Positions 22,734-31,094 are shown, counted from the first letter of the stretch. The stretch is DNA of 34,256 nucleotides from an uncultured Treponema sp. (GCA_938045195.1 CALINC010000151.1:1-34256); one strand, 5' to 3'. Notes: a model not told the origin generated them from the letters alone. Numbers and translations are program-made.

Positions 22734-23252
22734 ATGAATAAAAAAATAATTATTATATGCAGCATGGCTATCGCCTTTACGGCGGCTGCTTTTGCCCAGC
22801 AAATTACTAGGTTTGCCGTTATTGACACTTCCGTTATTTTTGACACATTTAGGCGCGATTCAAAAGCTGCCCGCGATTATAACGAGAAGCAGGAAAAGTA
22901 TACTTTAAAAACAAAAGAGTTGTCGGAAGAAATAATAAAATTAAGACAAAAAAAAGTTGATGCCGCTGCCGCAGGAAAAGACAGTGTTGCTCAAAAATAT
23001 GAAGAGCAAATAAAAAGTAAAACGGTTTTTTTGCAGGAATATGTAAAGGCTTGTAATGATGAACTTGCAATGCTTAAAAAAAATTTAATAAATGATGATG
23101 AATTTTATTCTTCACTTTATAATGCAATTCAACGTGTTGCAGAAACTGAGGGTTACACAATGGTTTTGACATTACAGCAAGGCTCCGGTATAATATGGTA
23201 TAGTCCCACTGTGGATATAACCGATAAAATAATTCAGGAATTAAAAAAATAA
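22734..23252 (+). CDS. skp: Periplasmic chaperone Skp/OmpH
   Basis: Periplasmic holdase chaperone of 172 residues that binds unfolded outer-membrane proteins on their way to BamA. The signal peptide (MNKKIIIICSMAIAFTAAAFA) ends near residue 21. The mature protein starts with the core strand ITRFAVIDTSVIF, then two long charged helices (residues 40-115) forming the tentacle coiled coil, and closes with a core strand TMVLTLQQGSGIIWYSPTVDITDKIIQEL. The ATG at 22734 is chosen over one at 22710 because AAGGAG lies six bases upstream and the signal peptide then starts correctly. It sits between bamA and mutS, a setting also seen in Borrelia. Confidence 0.9.
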   Translation: MNKKIIIICSMAIAFTAAAFAQQITRFAVIDTSVIFDTFRRDSKAARDYNEKQEKYTLKTKELSEEIIKLRQKKVDAAAAGKDSVAQKYEEQIKSKTVFLQEYVKACNDELAMLKKNLINDDEFYSSLYNAIQRVAETEGYTMVLTLQQGSGIIWYSPTVDITDKIIQELKK

Positions 23253-23253
23253 G

Positions 23254-25941
23254 GTGAACAAACCGCTTACGCCGATGATGCGGCAATACTTCGACATAAA
23301 ATCAAAGCACAAAGATGAAGTACTTTTTTTTAGGCTCGGAGATTTTTATGAAATGTTTTATGATGAAGCGGTAGAAATCAGCCGCCTTTTAAATTTAACG
23401 CTTACAAAGCGGGCAGGCGTGCCTATGTGCGGTGTTCCGTATCATGCGGCAAAGGTTTATATTGCCCGCCTTTTACGAGCCGGAAAGAAGATTGCTATTT
23501 GCGAACAAGTAACCGAGCCTGTTGCAGGCGGTTTAACCGAAAGAAAAGTTATTGAAATAATTACGCCCGGCACGGTTTCGGAAGAAGACTTTTTGGAGCA
23601 AGGTACAAATAATTATCTTGCAGCGATTTATTGTTCCGGAAAAAAAACGTACGGAAGCAGAGGTTTGGACTATTATGCGGGCTTTGCATATATTGACGTT
23701 ACCACCGGCAACTTTTTTGCAACGTCTTTCCCAAAATCGGATTTTACCGAACAATTTTTAAAAGAATTGGGAAAGACTTCCCCAAAAGAAATTTTAATTC
23801 AGCAATCGCTTCAAGCCGAATTTCCGCTGTTTAAAAAAATGCTTTCCGAATATCCGAATATGATGCAGAATTTTTATCCCGATTGGAGTTTTAACGGAGA
23901 ACAGGGGGAAAAACGGCTTTGCCGGTTATTCGGTACGGAGAACTTAAAGGGGTTTTCGCTTAATGCCGATTCCCCCGAAGTTCCGCCGGCAGCTCTTCTT
24001 GTTCAATATTTGGATGAAACGGCGGAACGGAATATTTCGCATGTTTCCGGTATTAAAATTTATAGCGAAACCGATTTTGTTTCACTTGATGATTCTACCC
24101 GAAAAAATCTGGAATTGATTTATAATTTACGGGATAACACTTCGGCTTATACATTGTTTGAAACGGTAAATTATACGCGTACCGCAATGGGGCAGCGTTT
24201 ATTACGCCGCCGCATAAGTTATCCGCTTAATACAAAAAAAGAAATAGACAGCCGCCTCGATAAAGTAGATAGTTTATACCGCAATCAAAAGACGGCGACG
24301 GCTGTGTGCGGACATCTTTCTTCAATCTTGGATATTGAACGGCTTTCGGGCAGAATTGCAATGCGGAAAACTCACGGTAAAGATTTGCTTGCTTTAAAGC
24401 AAAGCCTTGAATCCTTAATGAAAATAAGAAGCCTGTTTAAAACGGATAAAGCCTTTCATTTTAACTTTTTGCAAATTACTGACATTGAAGAAAATGAACT
24501 TATGCAACTGCATACACTTCTTGATACTGCGATAAGTGAAGGGTGTACGGTTTCGCTTACGGACGGAAAATTGATAAAAAAAGGTTTTTCAAAAACTGCC
24601 GATAGGTTAAAATCTTTAAAAGAGAATGCTCATGAATTTCTTGATGCATATCTTAAAGAAGAAAGAAAAGCAACTGGTATTTCCAATTTAAAAATCAAAT
24701 ATAATAGAATGATAGGTTATTTTTTGGAAGTGTCTCTGGGCAATATTTCTTCCGTCCCCGATTATTTTATCCGCCAGCGTTCTATCTCAAATGCCGACCG
24801 GTTTACAACCGAAAAATTAAAGCAAATTGAAGACGATATAAATAATGCCGAAGAAAAGTTAATCGAAATTGAAAAAGAATTGTTTTTTTCCGTTTGTAAC
24901 AAAACTGCGGAGAGTTGCAAATTGTTAAATAAACTTTCCGAAGAAATTGCCGAATTGGATGTAAGCCAATCCTTTGCAAGAGCTGCTATTGTGCATGCAT
25001 GGACAAAGCCTGTTCTGGTGAATGCTTCGGGGATGTTAAACATAGTAAATGGACGGCATCCCGTTGTAGAGGCGCATTTACCGTCCGGTGAATTTGTACC
25101 GAATTCAATTTTACTTTCGTCGGATTCACCGGATAGAACGGCAAACGGCGATACCTGCAATATCGAAGATGGTGATAAGGCTTTTTTGCCGCCGTCTTTT
25201 GCGCTTATCACAGGTCCGAATATGGCTGGCAAAAGCACTTTTTTACGGCAAACCGCACTGATTACGCTGCTTGCGCAAATAGGTTCTTTTGTTCCGGCGG
25301 AAAAAGCCGAAATAAGCCCCGTCGATAAGATTTTTTGCAGGGTTGGAGCTGCCGATAATTTAGCACGCGGTGAATCCACTTTTTTAGTCGAAATGATTGA
25401 AACTGCTTATATTTTAAATTCTGCAACAAAAAACAGTTTAGTAATTATGGACGAAGTAGGGCGGGGGACTTCTACTGAAGACGGGCTTGCCATAGCACAA
25501 GCCGTAAGCGAATATCTTTTAAATTCGATAGGGGCAAAAACTCTTTTTGCAACACATTATCATGAACTTTCGCGTCTTCAGCATAAACGGCTTACAAACT
25601 TAAAACTGGAAGTTCTTGAAACGGACGGCAACATCGTATTTCTAAAAAAAGTTACGCGCGGGGCATCGGAAAGTTCTTACGGTATTCATGTAGCAGGTTT
25701 GGCGGGAATTCCGCCTCAAGTATTACGGCGGGCTGAAAACCTATTGTATGCAGCCGTTCAACTGAAAACCGAATCCGAAAAAAGCGATATGCAGTGCAAT
25801 ATTAACGAGTCTAAAATGCCCGCATTATTTAGCGATGAAGAAATGATACTTAACGAAATTCTTTCGGTAAATACCGACGGCATAACGCCTCTTGAAGCCT
25901 TGCAGCTGCTTGCCGGCTGGAAGAAAAAATTATTGGGCTAA
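23254..25941 (+). CDS. mutS: DNA mismatch repair protein MutS
   Basis: Mismatch-recognition ATPase of 895 residues. The N-terminal domain has the mismatch-reading Phe-x-Glu in GDFYEMF (Phe31, Glu33). The connector, lever and clamp regions follow. The ATPase domain holds Walker A TGPNMAGKST (653-662), Walker B with the signature MDEVGRGTSTEDG (about 730) and the ATHYHEL switch. The C-terminus has the short dimer/tetramer helix region (LSVNTDGITPLEALQLL). The start is GTG at 23254, one base after the skp stop. There is no separate ribosome site, so initiation is probably coupled to skp. MutL is not in the window. All catalytic residues are intact. Confidence 0.95.
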   Translation: MNKPLTPMMRQYFDIKSKHKDEVLFFRLGDFYEMFYDEAVEISRLLNLTLTKRAGVPMCGVPYHAAKVYIARLLRAGKKIAICEQVTEPVAGGLTERKVIEIITPGTVSEEDFLEQGTNNYLAAIYCSGKKTYGSRGLDYYAGFAYIDVTTGNFFATSFPKSDFTEQFLKELGKTSPKEILIQQSLQAEFPLFKKMLSEYPNMMQNFYPDWSFNGEQGEKRLCRLFGTENLKGFSLNADSPEVPPAALLVQYLDETAERNISHVSGIKIYSETDFVSLDDSTRKNLELIYNLRDNTSAYTLFETVNYTRTAMGQRLLRRRISYPLNTKKEIDSRLDKVDSLYRNQKTATAVCGHLSSILDIERLSGRIAMRKTHGKDLLALKQSLESLMKIRSLFKTDKAFHFNFLQITDIEENELMQLHTLLDTAISEGCTVSLTDGKLIKKGFSKTADRLKSLKENAHEFLDAYLKEERKATGISNLKIKYNRMIGYFLEVSLGNISSVPDYFIRQRSISNADRFTTEKLKQIEDDINNAEEKLIEIEKELFFSVCNKTAESCKLLNKLSEEIAELDVSQSFARAAIVHAWTKPVLVNASGMLNIVNGRHPVVEAHLPSGEFVPNSILLSSDSPDRTANGDTCNIEDGDKAFLPPSFALITGPNMAGKSTFLRQTALITLLAQIGSFVPAEKAEISPVDKIFCRVGAADNLARGESTFLVEMIETAYILNSATKNSLVIMDEVGRGTSTEDGLAIAQAVSEYLLNSIGAKTLFATHYHELSRLQHKRLTNLKLEVLETDGNIVFLKKVTRGASESSYGIHVAGLAGIPPQVLRRAENLLYAAVQLKTESEKSDMQCNINESKMPALFSDEEMILNEILSVNTDGITPLEALQLLAGWKKKLLG

Positions 25942-25967
25942 AATCGGCTTTTGTGTAGAATTTCCTA

Positions 25968-25996
25968 TTGACATTTTATTTTTTTTATGATATAAA
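25968..25996 (+). promoter_or_regulatory. Strong promoter upstream of tuf
   Basis: TTGACA (25968-25973), a 17-base spacer and TATAAA (25991-25996) form a near-perfect sigma-70 type promoter, the strongest in the window. Transcription should begin near 26003, about 395 bases before tuf. It would suit a heavily expressed tuf-S10-spc operon. Confidence 0.78.
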
Positions 25997-26002
25997 GGCT
26001 CT

Positions 26003-26092
26003 TGTATTTTTAGGCAAGCGTTTAGTTTGCCTTGTGGCTAAGGCTTTAGCCGGTGTTCTTTGGGGATTTTACATCACCGTAAAACCTTTTTT
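26003..26092 (+). ncRNA. Structured leader or short RNA ending in an early terminator (tuf attenuator)
   Basis: Right after the predicted start there are three hairpins in a row: AGGCAA/TTGCCT (26012-26032), GGCTAA-GGCT-TTAGCC (26036-26051), and a stem of GG-TTTTAC (26064-26072, one bulged A) with GTAAAACC (26079-26086) followed by six T (26087-26092). The last is a Rho-independent terminator. GGTG (26052-26055) can pair instead with CACC in its loop (26075-26078), which would block the terminator. This is either an attenuator controlling tuf and perhaps the whole ribosomal cluster, or a free-standing 90-base RNA. No known riboswitch class is recognised. Confidence 0.5.
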
Positions 26093-26397
26093 AGGCAGGT
26101 GAGCGTCAGGGTTCAATTTAATGAACAAAATTCCGCAGGATGCCAAACCAGTCATCGGAACGGCAGTTTTGATGGTGATCAGGTGGATCCGAATATCGTC
26201 CGAAAACCTATGGGCGGTAATATAAGGCATTATATTATTATATAATGTTTAGTCTTATCTGATTTTAATCAATTCATATCTTTTCCGGTTTAGGTTGTTA
26301 AACGCGTTTTTCGGTTTTGAAAGACCGGTTAACTCGAAATCTCGTCATTTATAATGCGGGAAATATTAGACTTGCCTACGTCTTTCAGGAGGATATC
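26093..26397 (+). other. Long untranslated region before tuf
   Basis: About 300 bases without a convincing gene. It holds a hairpin GTTCA-ATTTAA-TGAAC (26111-26126), a perfect AT-rich hairpin CATTATAT-TATT-ATATAATG (26228-26247), and a second TATAAT (26350-26355) without a good -35 partner that could be a weak internal promoter. AGGAGG (26387-26392) lies five bases before the tuf ATG. A 34-codon frame (26121-26225) is discussed in the findings. No tRNA, SRP RNA or tmRNA signature was found on either strand. Confidence 0.5.
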
Positions 26398-27585
26398 ATG
26401 GCAAAGGAAAAATTTAACAGAACGAAAGTTCACATGAACGTTGGTACCATCGGTCACGTTGACCATGGTAAGACTACTCTTTCGGCGGCAATCACTACGT
26501 ATTGTGCAAAGAAGTACGGTGATAAGCTTCTTAGATATGACGAGATTGATAATGCTCCGGAAGAAAAAGATCGCGGTATTACAATCAATACTCGGCATTT
26601 GGAATATCAGTCCGACAAAAGGCATTATGCCCATATCGACTGTCCCGGACACGCCGACTATGTTAAGAACATGATTACCGGTGCTGCTCAGATGGACGGT
26701 GCTATTCTCGTTGTTTCAGCTCCCGACTCGGTTATGCCGCAGACAAAAGAGCACTTGCTGCTTGCCCGTCAGGTAGGTGTACCTGCTATTATTGTTTTCC
26801 TCAATAAGGTTGACCTTGTGGATGATCCCGAACTTGTAGAATTGGTAGAAGAAGAAGTTAGAGAGACTTTGACATCTTACGGTTTCCCCGAAGATACACC
26901 CATTATCAAGGGTTCCGCTTTTAAGGCTTTGCAAGACGGTGCTTCTCCCGAAGATACCGCTTGTATCGAAGAATTGCTTACGACTATGGATTCGTATTTT
27001 GCCGATCCTATCCGTGATGCCGAAAAGCCTTTCTTGCTCCCGATTGAAGATATCTTTACAATTTCGGGGCGCGGTACTGTTGTTACGGGAAGAATTGAGC
27101 GCGGTGTTATCAAAATGAATGAAGAAGTTGAAATTGTCGGTATACGTCCTACAAAGAAAACCGTTGTTACCGGTATTGAAATGTTCAATAAACTTCTTGA
27201 CGAAGGTGAAGCGGGAGACAACGTAGGTCTTCTTCTTCGAGGCGTTGAAAAGAAAGAAGTTGAACGCGGTCAAGTTCTTGCAAAACCGGGTTCAATTCAG
27301 CCTCATACAAAATTTGAAGCTCAAATTTACGTTCTTTCAAAGGAAGAAGGCGGCCGTCATAGTCCGTTCTTCTCAGGATATAGACCTCAGTTCTATTTCC
27401 GAACCACAGATATTACAGGAACGGTAAATCTTCCTGAAGGTACCGATATGGTTAAACCCGGTGATAATGTTAAGATTATCGGCGAACTTATTCACCCGAT
27501 TGCTATGGATCAAGGTCTTAAACTTGCTATCCGTGAAGGCGGACGAACTATTGCTTCGGGACAGGTAACTCAAATTATCGAATAA
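26398..27585 (+). CDS. tuf: Elongation factor Tu
   Basis: GTPase of 395 residues that brings aminoacyl-tRNA to the ribosome. The GTP site is complete: GHVDHGKT (residues 19-26), the switch region RGITINT, DCPGHADY (about 81), NKVD (about 136) and GSAFKAL for the SAL motif. Domains 2 and 3 follow with GRGTVVTGRIERG and the C-terminal RTIASGQVTQIIE. The ATG at 26398 is fixed by AGGAGG five bases upstream; a longer open frame from 26317 is not needed. It heads the S10-spc cluster, as in many spirochaetes, with a terminator hairpin between it and rpsJ. Confidence 0.98.
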   Translation: MAKEKFNRTKVHMNVGTIGHVDHGKTTLSAAITTYCAKKYGDKLLRYDEIDNAPEEKDRGITINTRHLEYQSDKRHYAHIDCPGHADYVKNMITGAAQMDGAILVVSAPDSVMPQTKEHLLLARQVGVPAIIVFLNKVDLVDDPELVELVEEEVRETLTSYGFPEDTPIIKGSAFKALQDGASPEDTACIEELLTTMDSYFADPIRDAEKPFLLPIEDIFTISGRGTVVTGRIERGVIKMNEEVEIVGIRPTKKTVVTGIEMFNKLLDEGEAGDNVGLLLRGVEKKEVERGQVLAKPGSIQPHTKFEAQIYVLSKEEGGRHSPFFSGYRPQFYFRTTDITGTVNLPEGTDMVKPGDNVKIIGELIHPIAMDQGLKLAIREGGRTIASGQVTQIIE

Positions 27586-27594
27586 ATGATGTAG

Positions 27595-27634
27595 AACGGC
27601 TTTTTCGTCGGCTTACCGCTAAAAAGCCGTTTTT
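27595..27634 (+). terminator. Rho-independent terminator between tuf and rpsJ
   Basis: AACGGCTTTTT (27595-27605) pairs over 11 positions with AAAAAGCCGTT (27621-27631), followed by a run of T. No promoter is visible before rpsJ, so this must be leaky. It would set the ratio of EF-Tu, which is needed in excess, to the ribosomal proteins. Confidence 0.8.
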
Positions 27635-27654
27635 GCGTCTTTTCGGAGGAAATG

Positions 27655-27963
27655 ATGATGAAAGAAAAAATTCGCGTAAAACTCCGCGGATTCGATGTTG
27701 AATTGGTTGATCAGAGTTCGAAAGCTATTGTGCAGGCTGTTCAAAAAGCCGGCGCAAAAGTTTGCGGTCCGATTCCGCTTCCTACTAGGATTAACAAGTA
27801 TACGGTGCTTCGCTCTCCTCACGTAAATAAAAAATCCCGTGAGCAGTTTGAGATGAGAACGCATAAAAGGTTTATAGATATTATTGAGCCTTCGGCTGAG
27901 GTTATGAATGCTTTAATGGCGTTGGAATTGTCAGCCGGTGTTGATGTAGAAATTAAACAATAA
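27655..27963 (+). CDS. rpsJ: 30S ribosomal protein S10
   Basis: Small-subunit protein of the 30S head, also the transcription antitermination factor NusE. The protein contains the conserved KIRVKLRGFDVELVDQS start, the GPIPLPTRINKYTVLRSPHVNKKSREQFEMRTHKR core cut by the usual loop, and a typical VDVEIKQ end. Three ATGs stand in a row at 27652, 27655 and 27658. GGAGG ends at 27649, so 27655 (five bases) or 27658 (eight bases) is best; 27655 gives the usual 102 residues. First gene of the S10 group after the tuf terminator. Confidence 0.96.
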   Translation: MMKEKIRVKLRGFDVELVDQSSKAIVQAVQKAGAKVCGPIPLPTRINKYTVLRSPHVNKKSREQFEMRTHKRFIDIIEPSAEVMNALMALELSAGVDVEIKQ

Positions 27964-28016
27964 ATATGTATGGTAGACGGCCTTTAATCAGGGGTGCGTA
28001 CCTTAGGAGAATTTAA

Positions 28017-28643
28017 ATGATTGGACTGATTGGTAAAAAAATCGGCATGACGCAGCTTTTTAACGAAGTAGGGCATCTTATGCCGGTTACTGTTATTCAG
28101 GTAGAGCCTAATACCGTAGTCGCTTTGAAGAATGAAGATAAATTCGGTTATTCTTCGGTTGTTCTCGGTTTGGGTGAGCTCAAAGAAAAGCACACAAGTA
28201 AGCCTTATGCCGGTCAATTCTCGGAAGACGTAAAGCCTTTGCGTCTTTTAAAAGAATTCCGCGGTTTCGACAAAGAAGTAAAAGTCGGGGATAAACTTGG
28301 TGTTGAAATTTTTGAAAAAGTTCCTTATTTGGATGTTACTGCGGTTTCAAAAGGTAAGGGGTTTCAAGGTGTTGTAAAGCGCTGGGGCTATGGGGGAGGA
28401 CGAGCCAGTCATGGTTCCAAATTCCATAGAGAGGCAGGTTCAACGGGGCAGTGTACAACGCCGGGTCGCTCGTTTAAAAATACGACGATGCCCGGAAGAA
28501 TGGGGTCTGATAAGGTTACCGTTCAAAATTTGCAAGTTGTAAAGATTGATCCCGAATTGGGTGTTGTAATGGTTCGCGGTTCTGTTCCGGGTAAAAAGGA
28601 TGCAACGGTATTCTTAAAATCCGCAGTTAAGCGCGCGAGATAA
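28017..28643 (+). CDS. rplC: 50S ribosomal protein L3
   Basis: Large-subunit protein of 208 residues that binds near the 3' end of 23S rRNA and reaches the peptidyl-transferase centre. It begins MIGLIGKKIGMTQLF and keeps SKGKGFQGVVKRWGYGGGRASHG and the loop GSTGQCTTPGRSFKN. In E. coli the matching loop carries a methylated Gln150 (GQNQTPG); here that position appears to be Thr, so the modification would be absent. AGGAGA precedes the ATG. It is 53 bases after rpsJ, a slightly wider gap than the rest of the operon, with no promoter seen. Confidence 0.97.
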   Translation: MIGLIGKKIGMTQLFNEVGHLMPVTVIQVEPNTVVALKNEDKFGYSSVVLGLGELKEKHTSKPYAGQFSEDVKPLRLLKEFRGFDKEVKVGDKLGVEIFEKVPYLDVTAVSKGKGFQGVVKRWGYGGGRASHGSKFHREAGSTGQCTTPGRSFKNTTMPGRMGSDKVTVQNLQVVKIDPELGVVMVRGSVPGKKDATVFLKSAVKRAR

Positions 28644-28657
28644 GGACGGTAGAAGAC

Positions 28658-29293
28658 ATGGAAAAGAAAGTTTATTCAGTCGATGGTAAAGAATTGAGGA
28701 CAATAAATCTTGATGACAAGGTGTTCGGTCTTCCCGTAAATGATGAAGTTATTTACTACGCCATCAATAATGAATTAGCCAATAAGCGTGTTGGAACGGC
28801 TTGTACGAAAGGCAGAGCTGAGGTTCACGGTTCAAATGCCAAGCCTTATAGACAAAAAGGTACGGGACGGGCGCGCCGAGGTGATAAAAAATCTCCTCTT
28901 TTAGTTGGAGGCGGTGTTGTTTTTGGTCCGAAGCCTCGTGATTTCAGCTATTCTATGCCTAAAAAAGCAAAAAGATTGGCTATGAAATCTATTTTGAGCT
29001 TAAAAGCTCAAAATGACAGGTTAACGGTAATTGAAGATTTTACAGTGGAAAGCGGTAAAACAAAAGATTTTGTTAAGATTTTAAATAATTTTGCAAAAGG
29101 CGAGAGAACTGTTGTTATTTTAAAAGATGATGACGCAATGATTAGAAGAGCGGGAAGAAATATTCCGCATCTTTCTCTTTTGGCATATAACAGACTGAGG
29201 GCTCACGACTTGTTTTATGGCAGAAAAGTTATCGTGCTTGAATCCGCTGCAAAAAATCTTTCGCAGTTTTACGGGTGTAAGGAGGCGGAATAA
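28658..29293 (+). CDS. rplD: 50S ribosomal protein L4
   Basis: Large-subunit protein of 211 residues lining the exit tunnel. The extended tunnel loop is KPYRQKGTGRARRGDKKSP near residues 63-81, followed by GGGVVFGPKPRDFSY. The globular remainder ends ...LSQFYGCKEAE. In E. coli L4 is also the autogenous regulator of the S10 operon; here no matching leader before rpsJ was recognised. Its TAA overlaps the rplW ATG by one base, which points to coupled translation. Confidence 0.96.
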   Translation: MEKKVYSVDGKELRTINLDDKVFGLPVNDEVIYYAINNELANKRVGTACTKGRAEVHGSNAKPYRQKGTGRARRGDKKSPLLVGGGVVFGPKPRDFSYSMPKKAKRLAMKSILSLKAQNDRLTVIEDFTVESGKTKDFVKILNNFAKGERTVVILKDDDAMIRRAGRNIPHLSLLAYNRLRAHDLFYGRKVIVLESAAKNLSQFYGCKEAE

Positions 29294-29577
29294 TGGAATA
29301 TAATGATATAATTATCGCGCCTGTTCTTACGGAAAAAAGTACGGAACTTCGCGAGCAGGGTAAATATGTTTTCAAGGTGGCAAAAAAAGCTACTAAGATT
29401 CAAATAAAGGAAGCAGTACGCCGACTGTTCAATGTAAAAGTTGAAGATTGTACTGTTGTTAATGTTCGTGGAAAAATAAAACGTCTTCGCTACAAAGAAG
29501 GTAAAACTTCTTCTTGGAAAAAAGCAACCGTAAGACTTGCAAAAGGCGAAACGATTAAAGTTTTTGAAGGTGCATAA
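29293..29577 (+). CDS. rplW: 50S ribosomal protein L23
   Basis: Large-subunit protein of 94 residues at the tunnel exit, the docking site for trigger factor and the signal recognition particle. The start IIIAPVLTEKSTELREQGKYVF and the following helix KIQIKEAVRRLFNVKV are typical, as is the extended loop VRGKIKRLRYKEGKTSSWKK. The GGAGG before the start lies within the end of rplD. Normal length, with no missing parts. Confidence 0.96.
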   Translation: MEYNDIIIAPVLTEKSTELREQGKYVFKVAKKATKIQIKEAVRRLFNVKVEDCTVVNVRGKIKRLRYKEGKTSSWKKATVRLAKGETIKVFEGA

Positions 29578-29609
29578 GCATGATGCTTGTGCTTTAAGGG
29601 GATAGCAAG

Positions 29610-30434
29610 ATGGCTCTAAAAGAATATAAGCCGATGACGCCCGGACTACGCGGACGTATTGATTTGCGGAAAGATGAGGTTACAGCTCAGAAGCCTGAAA
29701 AATCTCTTACAACAGGTAAGAAAAATAGGGCAGGACGCGATTCAAGAGGACGCATTTCCGTTCGAGGGCAAGGCGGCGGACATAAACAAAAATACCGACA
29801 AATCGATTTTAAGCGGAACAAATATGGTATTCCGGGTACTGTGAGGACGATTGAATATGATCCGAACCGCAGTGCGAACATTGCATTGATTTTCTATGCT
29901 GACGGCGAAAAGCGGTATATTATCGCTCCTAAAGGATTAAGAGTCGGGCAGAAAATTATGAGCGGGGAGATGGCTGCTTTAAATATTGCAAACGCTCTTC
30001 CGCTGGAAGTAATTCCCGTAGGTTTTACCGTGCATAATATTGAGCTTACAATAGGACGCGGCGGGCAGATGGCGCGTTCGGCAGGTGCCGGGGCGTTGGT
30101 TGCTGCAAAAGAAGGCGAATATGTTACCATAAAACTGCCTTCAGGAGAAACTCGCTTGGTGCATAAAAAGTGTTATGCTACTATAGGCGAAGTCGGCAAT
30201 GAAGATCACATGAATACAAGTCTTGGCAAGGCTGGCCGGTCAAGATGGCTGGGTATTCGTCCTACCGTACGCGGTATGTCGATGAACCCGATAGACCATC
30301 CATTGGGCGGCGGTGAAGGACGCGGGAAAGGAAGACATCCCGTTACTCCTTGGGGGCAACCCTGTAAGGGGTATAAAACCCGCAAAAAGCGTAATCCTTC
30401 CGACAAGTTCATTGTCTCAAGACGAAAGAAGTAG
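29610..30434 (+). CDS. rplB: 50S ribosomal protein L2
   Basis: Large-subunit protein of 274 residues near the peptidyl-transferase centre and the subunit interface. The family core is complete, including RGQGGGHKQKYRQIDFKR, the KGLRVGQKI segment and the C-terminal SMNPIDHPLGGGEGRGKGR with the conserved His required for activity. The ATG follows AAGGGGA. It is 32 bases after rplW; the short gap contains only a minor GCAT-rich hairpin. Confidence 0.98.
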   Translation: MALKEYKPMTPGLRGRIDLRKDEVTAQKPEKSLTTGKKNRAGRDSRGRISVRGQGGGHKQKYRQIDFKRNKYGIPGTVRTIEYDPNRSANIALIFYADGEKRYIIAPKGLRVGQKIMSGEMAALNIANALPLEVIPVGFTVHNIELTIGRGGQMARSAGAGALVAAKEGEYVTIKLPSGETRLVHKKCYATIGEVGNEDHMNTSLGKAGRSRWLGIRPTVRGMSMNPIDHPLGGGEGRGKGRHPVTPWGQPCKGYKTRKKRNPSDKFIVSRRKK

Positions 30435-30448
30435 GGGAGAGTGAATAA

Positions 30449-30727
30449 GTGTCAAGATCAGTAAAAAAAGGGCCTTTTATTGCAAAGAGCCTTTTTAAAA
30501 ATGTAAACGAAATGAACAAATCGGGTAAAAAAAAGCCGATAAAGACTTATTCCCGATGTTCTACTATTATTCCTGAAATGGTTGGTAACACTATTTCAGT
30601 GCATAACGGCAAGGCGTGGATTCCGGTTTACATAACCGAGAATCTTGTTGGGCATAAACTTGGTGAATTTGCACCTACGCGGACATTCCGAAAGCATGCA
30701 AATTCCGACAAGAAGGTTGGAAAATAG
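30449..30727 (+). CDS. rpsS: 30S ribosomal protein S19
   Basis: Small-subunit head protein of 92 residues contacting S13 and the A-site finger. It begins with the conserved SRSVKKGPFI, followed by TYSRCSTIIPEMVGNTISVHNGKAW and HKLGEFAPTRTFRKH. The start is GTG at 30449, with GGGGAGA eight bases upstream; this is the only start that gives the family N-terminus. Confidence 0.97.
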   Translation: MSRSVKKGPFIAKSLFKNVNEMNKSGKKKPIKTYSRCSTIIPEMVGNTISVHNGKAWIPVYITENLVGHKLGEFAPTRTFRKHANSDKKVGK

Positions 30728-30736
30728 GTGAATAAG

Positions 30737-31093
30737 ATGACTGAAAAAACAGGATATCGGGCAACAACTAAATTCCTTATTGCTTCACCTACGAAGGTAA
30801 GACCGGTTGCGAATATTGTAAAACGCAAGCCGTACCCTGAGGCAATGGCAATTTTGGAGAATATGCCCCAAAAAGGAGCAAGTCTTATTTCTCAAACGAT
30901 GAAATCTGCTGCATCGAATGCTCTTGATAGAAACAAGCAGCTTGATGAAGACAGTCTCATTGTTAAGGACATTATGATTGATGAAGGGCCTCGGCTAAAA
31001 CGAATATGGTGCCGAAGTAAAGGCAATGCGGATATACTTTTAAAGCGTATGTGTCATATTACCGTTGTCGTTGCAGAGAAGGCAGGAGAATAA
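30737..31093 (+). CDS. rplV: 50S ribosomal protein L22
   Basis: Large-subunit tunnel protein of 118 residues. The start TEKTGYRATTKFLIASPTKVRPVANIV and the long beta hairpin DEGPRLKRIWCRSKGNADILLKRMCHITVVV are typical. The ATG at 30737 is preferred over the GTG at 30728 because AGGTGA (30726-30731) then sits at a proper distance and the N-terminus matches the family. The hairpin tip reaching into the tunnel looks normal, with no sign of macrolide-resistance changes. Confidence 0.94.
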   Translation: MTEKTGYRATTKFLIASPTKVRPVANIVKRKPYPEAMAILENMPQKGASLISQTMKSAASNALDRNKQLDEDSLIVKDIMIDEGPRLKRIWCRSKGNADILLKRMCHITVVVAEKAGE

Positions 31094-31094
31094 A

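Noticed and set aside
25942..26397. tRNA, SRP RNA, tmRNA or RNase P RNA in the gap before tuf
   Set aside because: Neither strand shows a tRNA cloverleaf with a GTTCRANYC arm, the SRP GGAAG-AGCAG tetraloop region, a tmRNA tag frame or RNase P core motifs.
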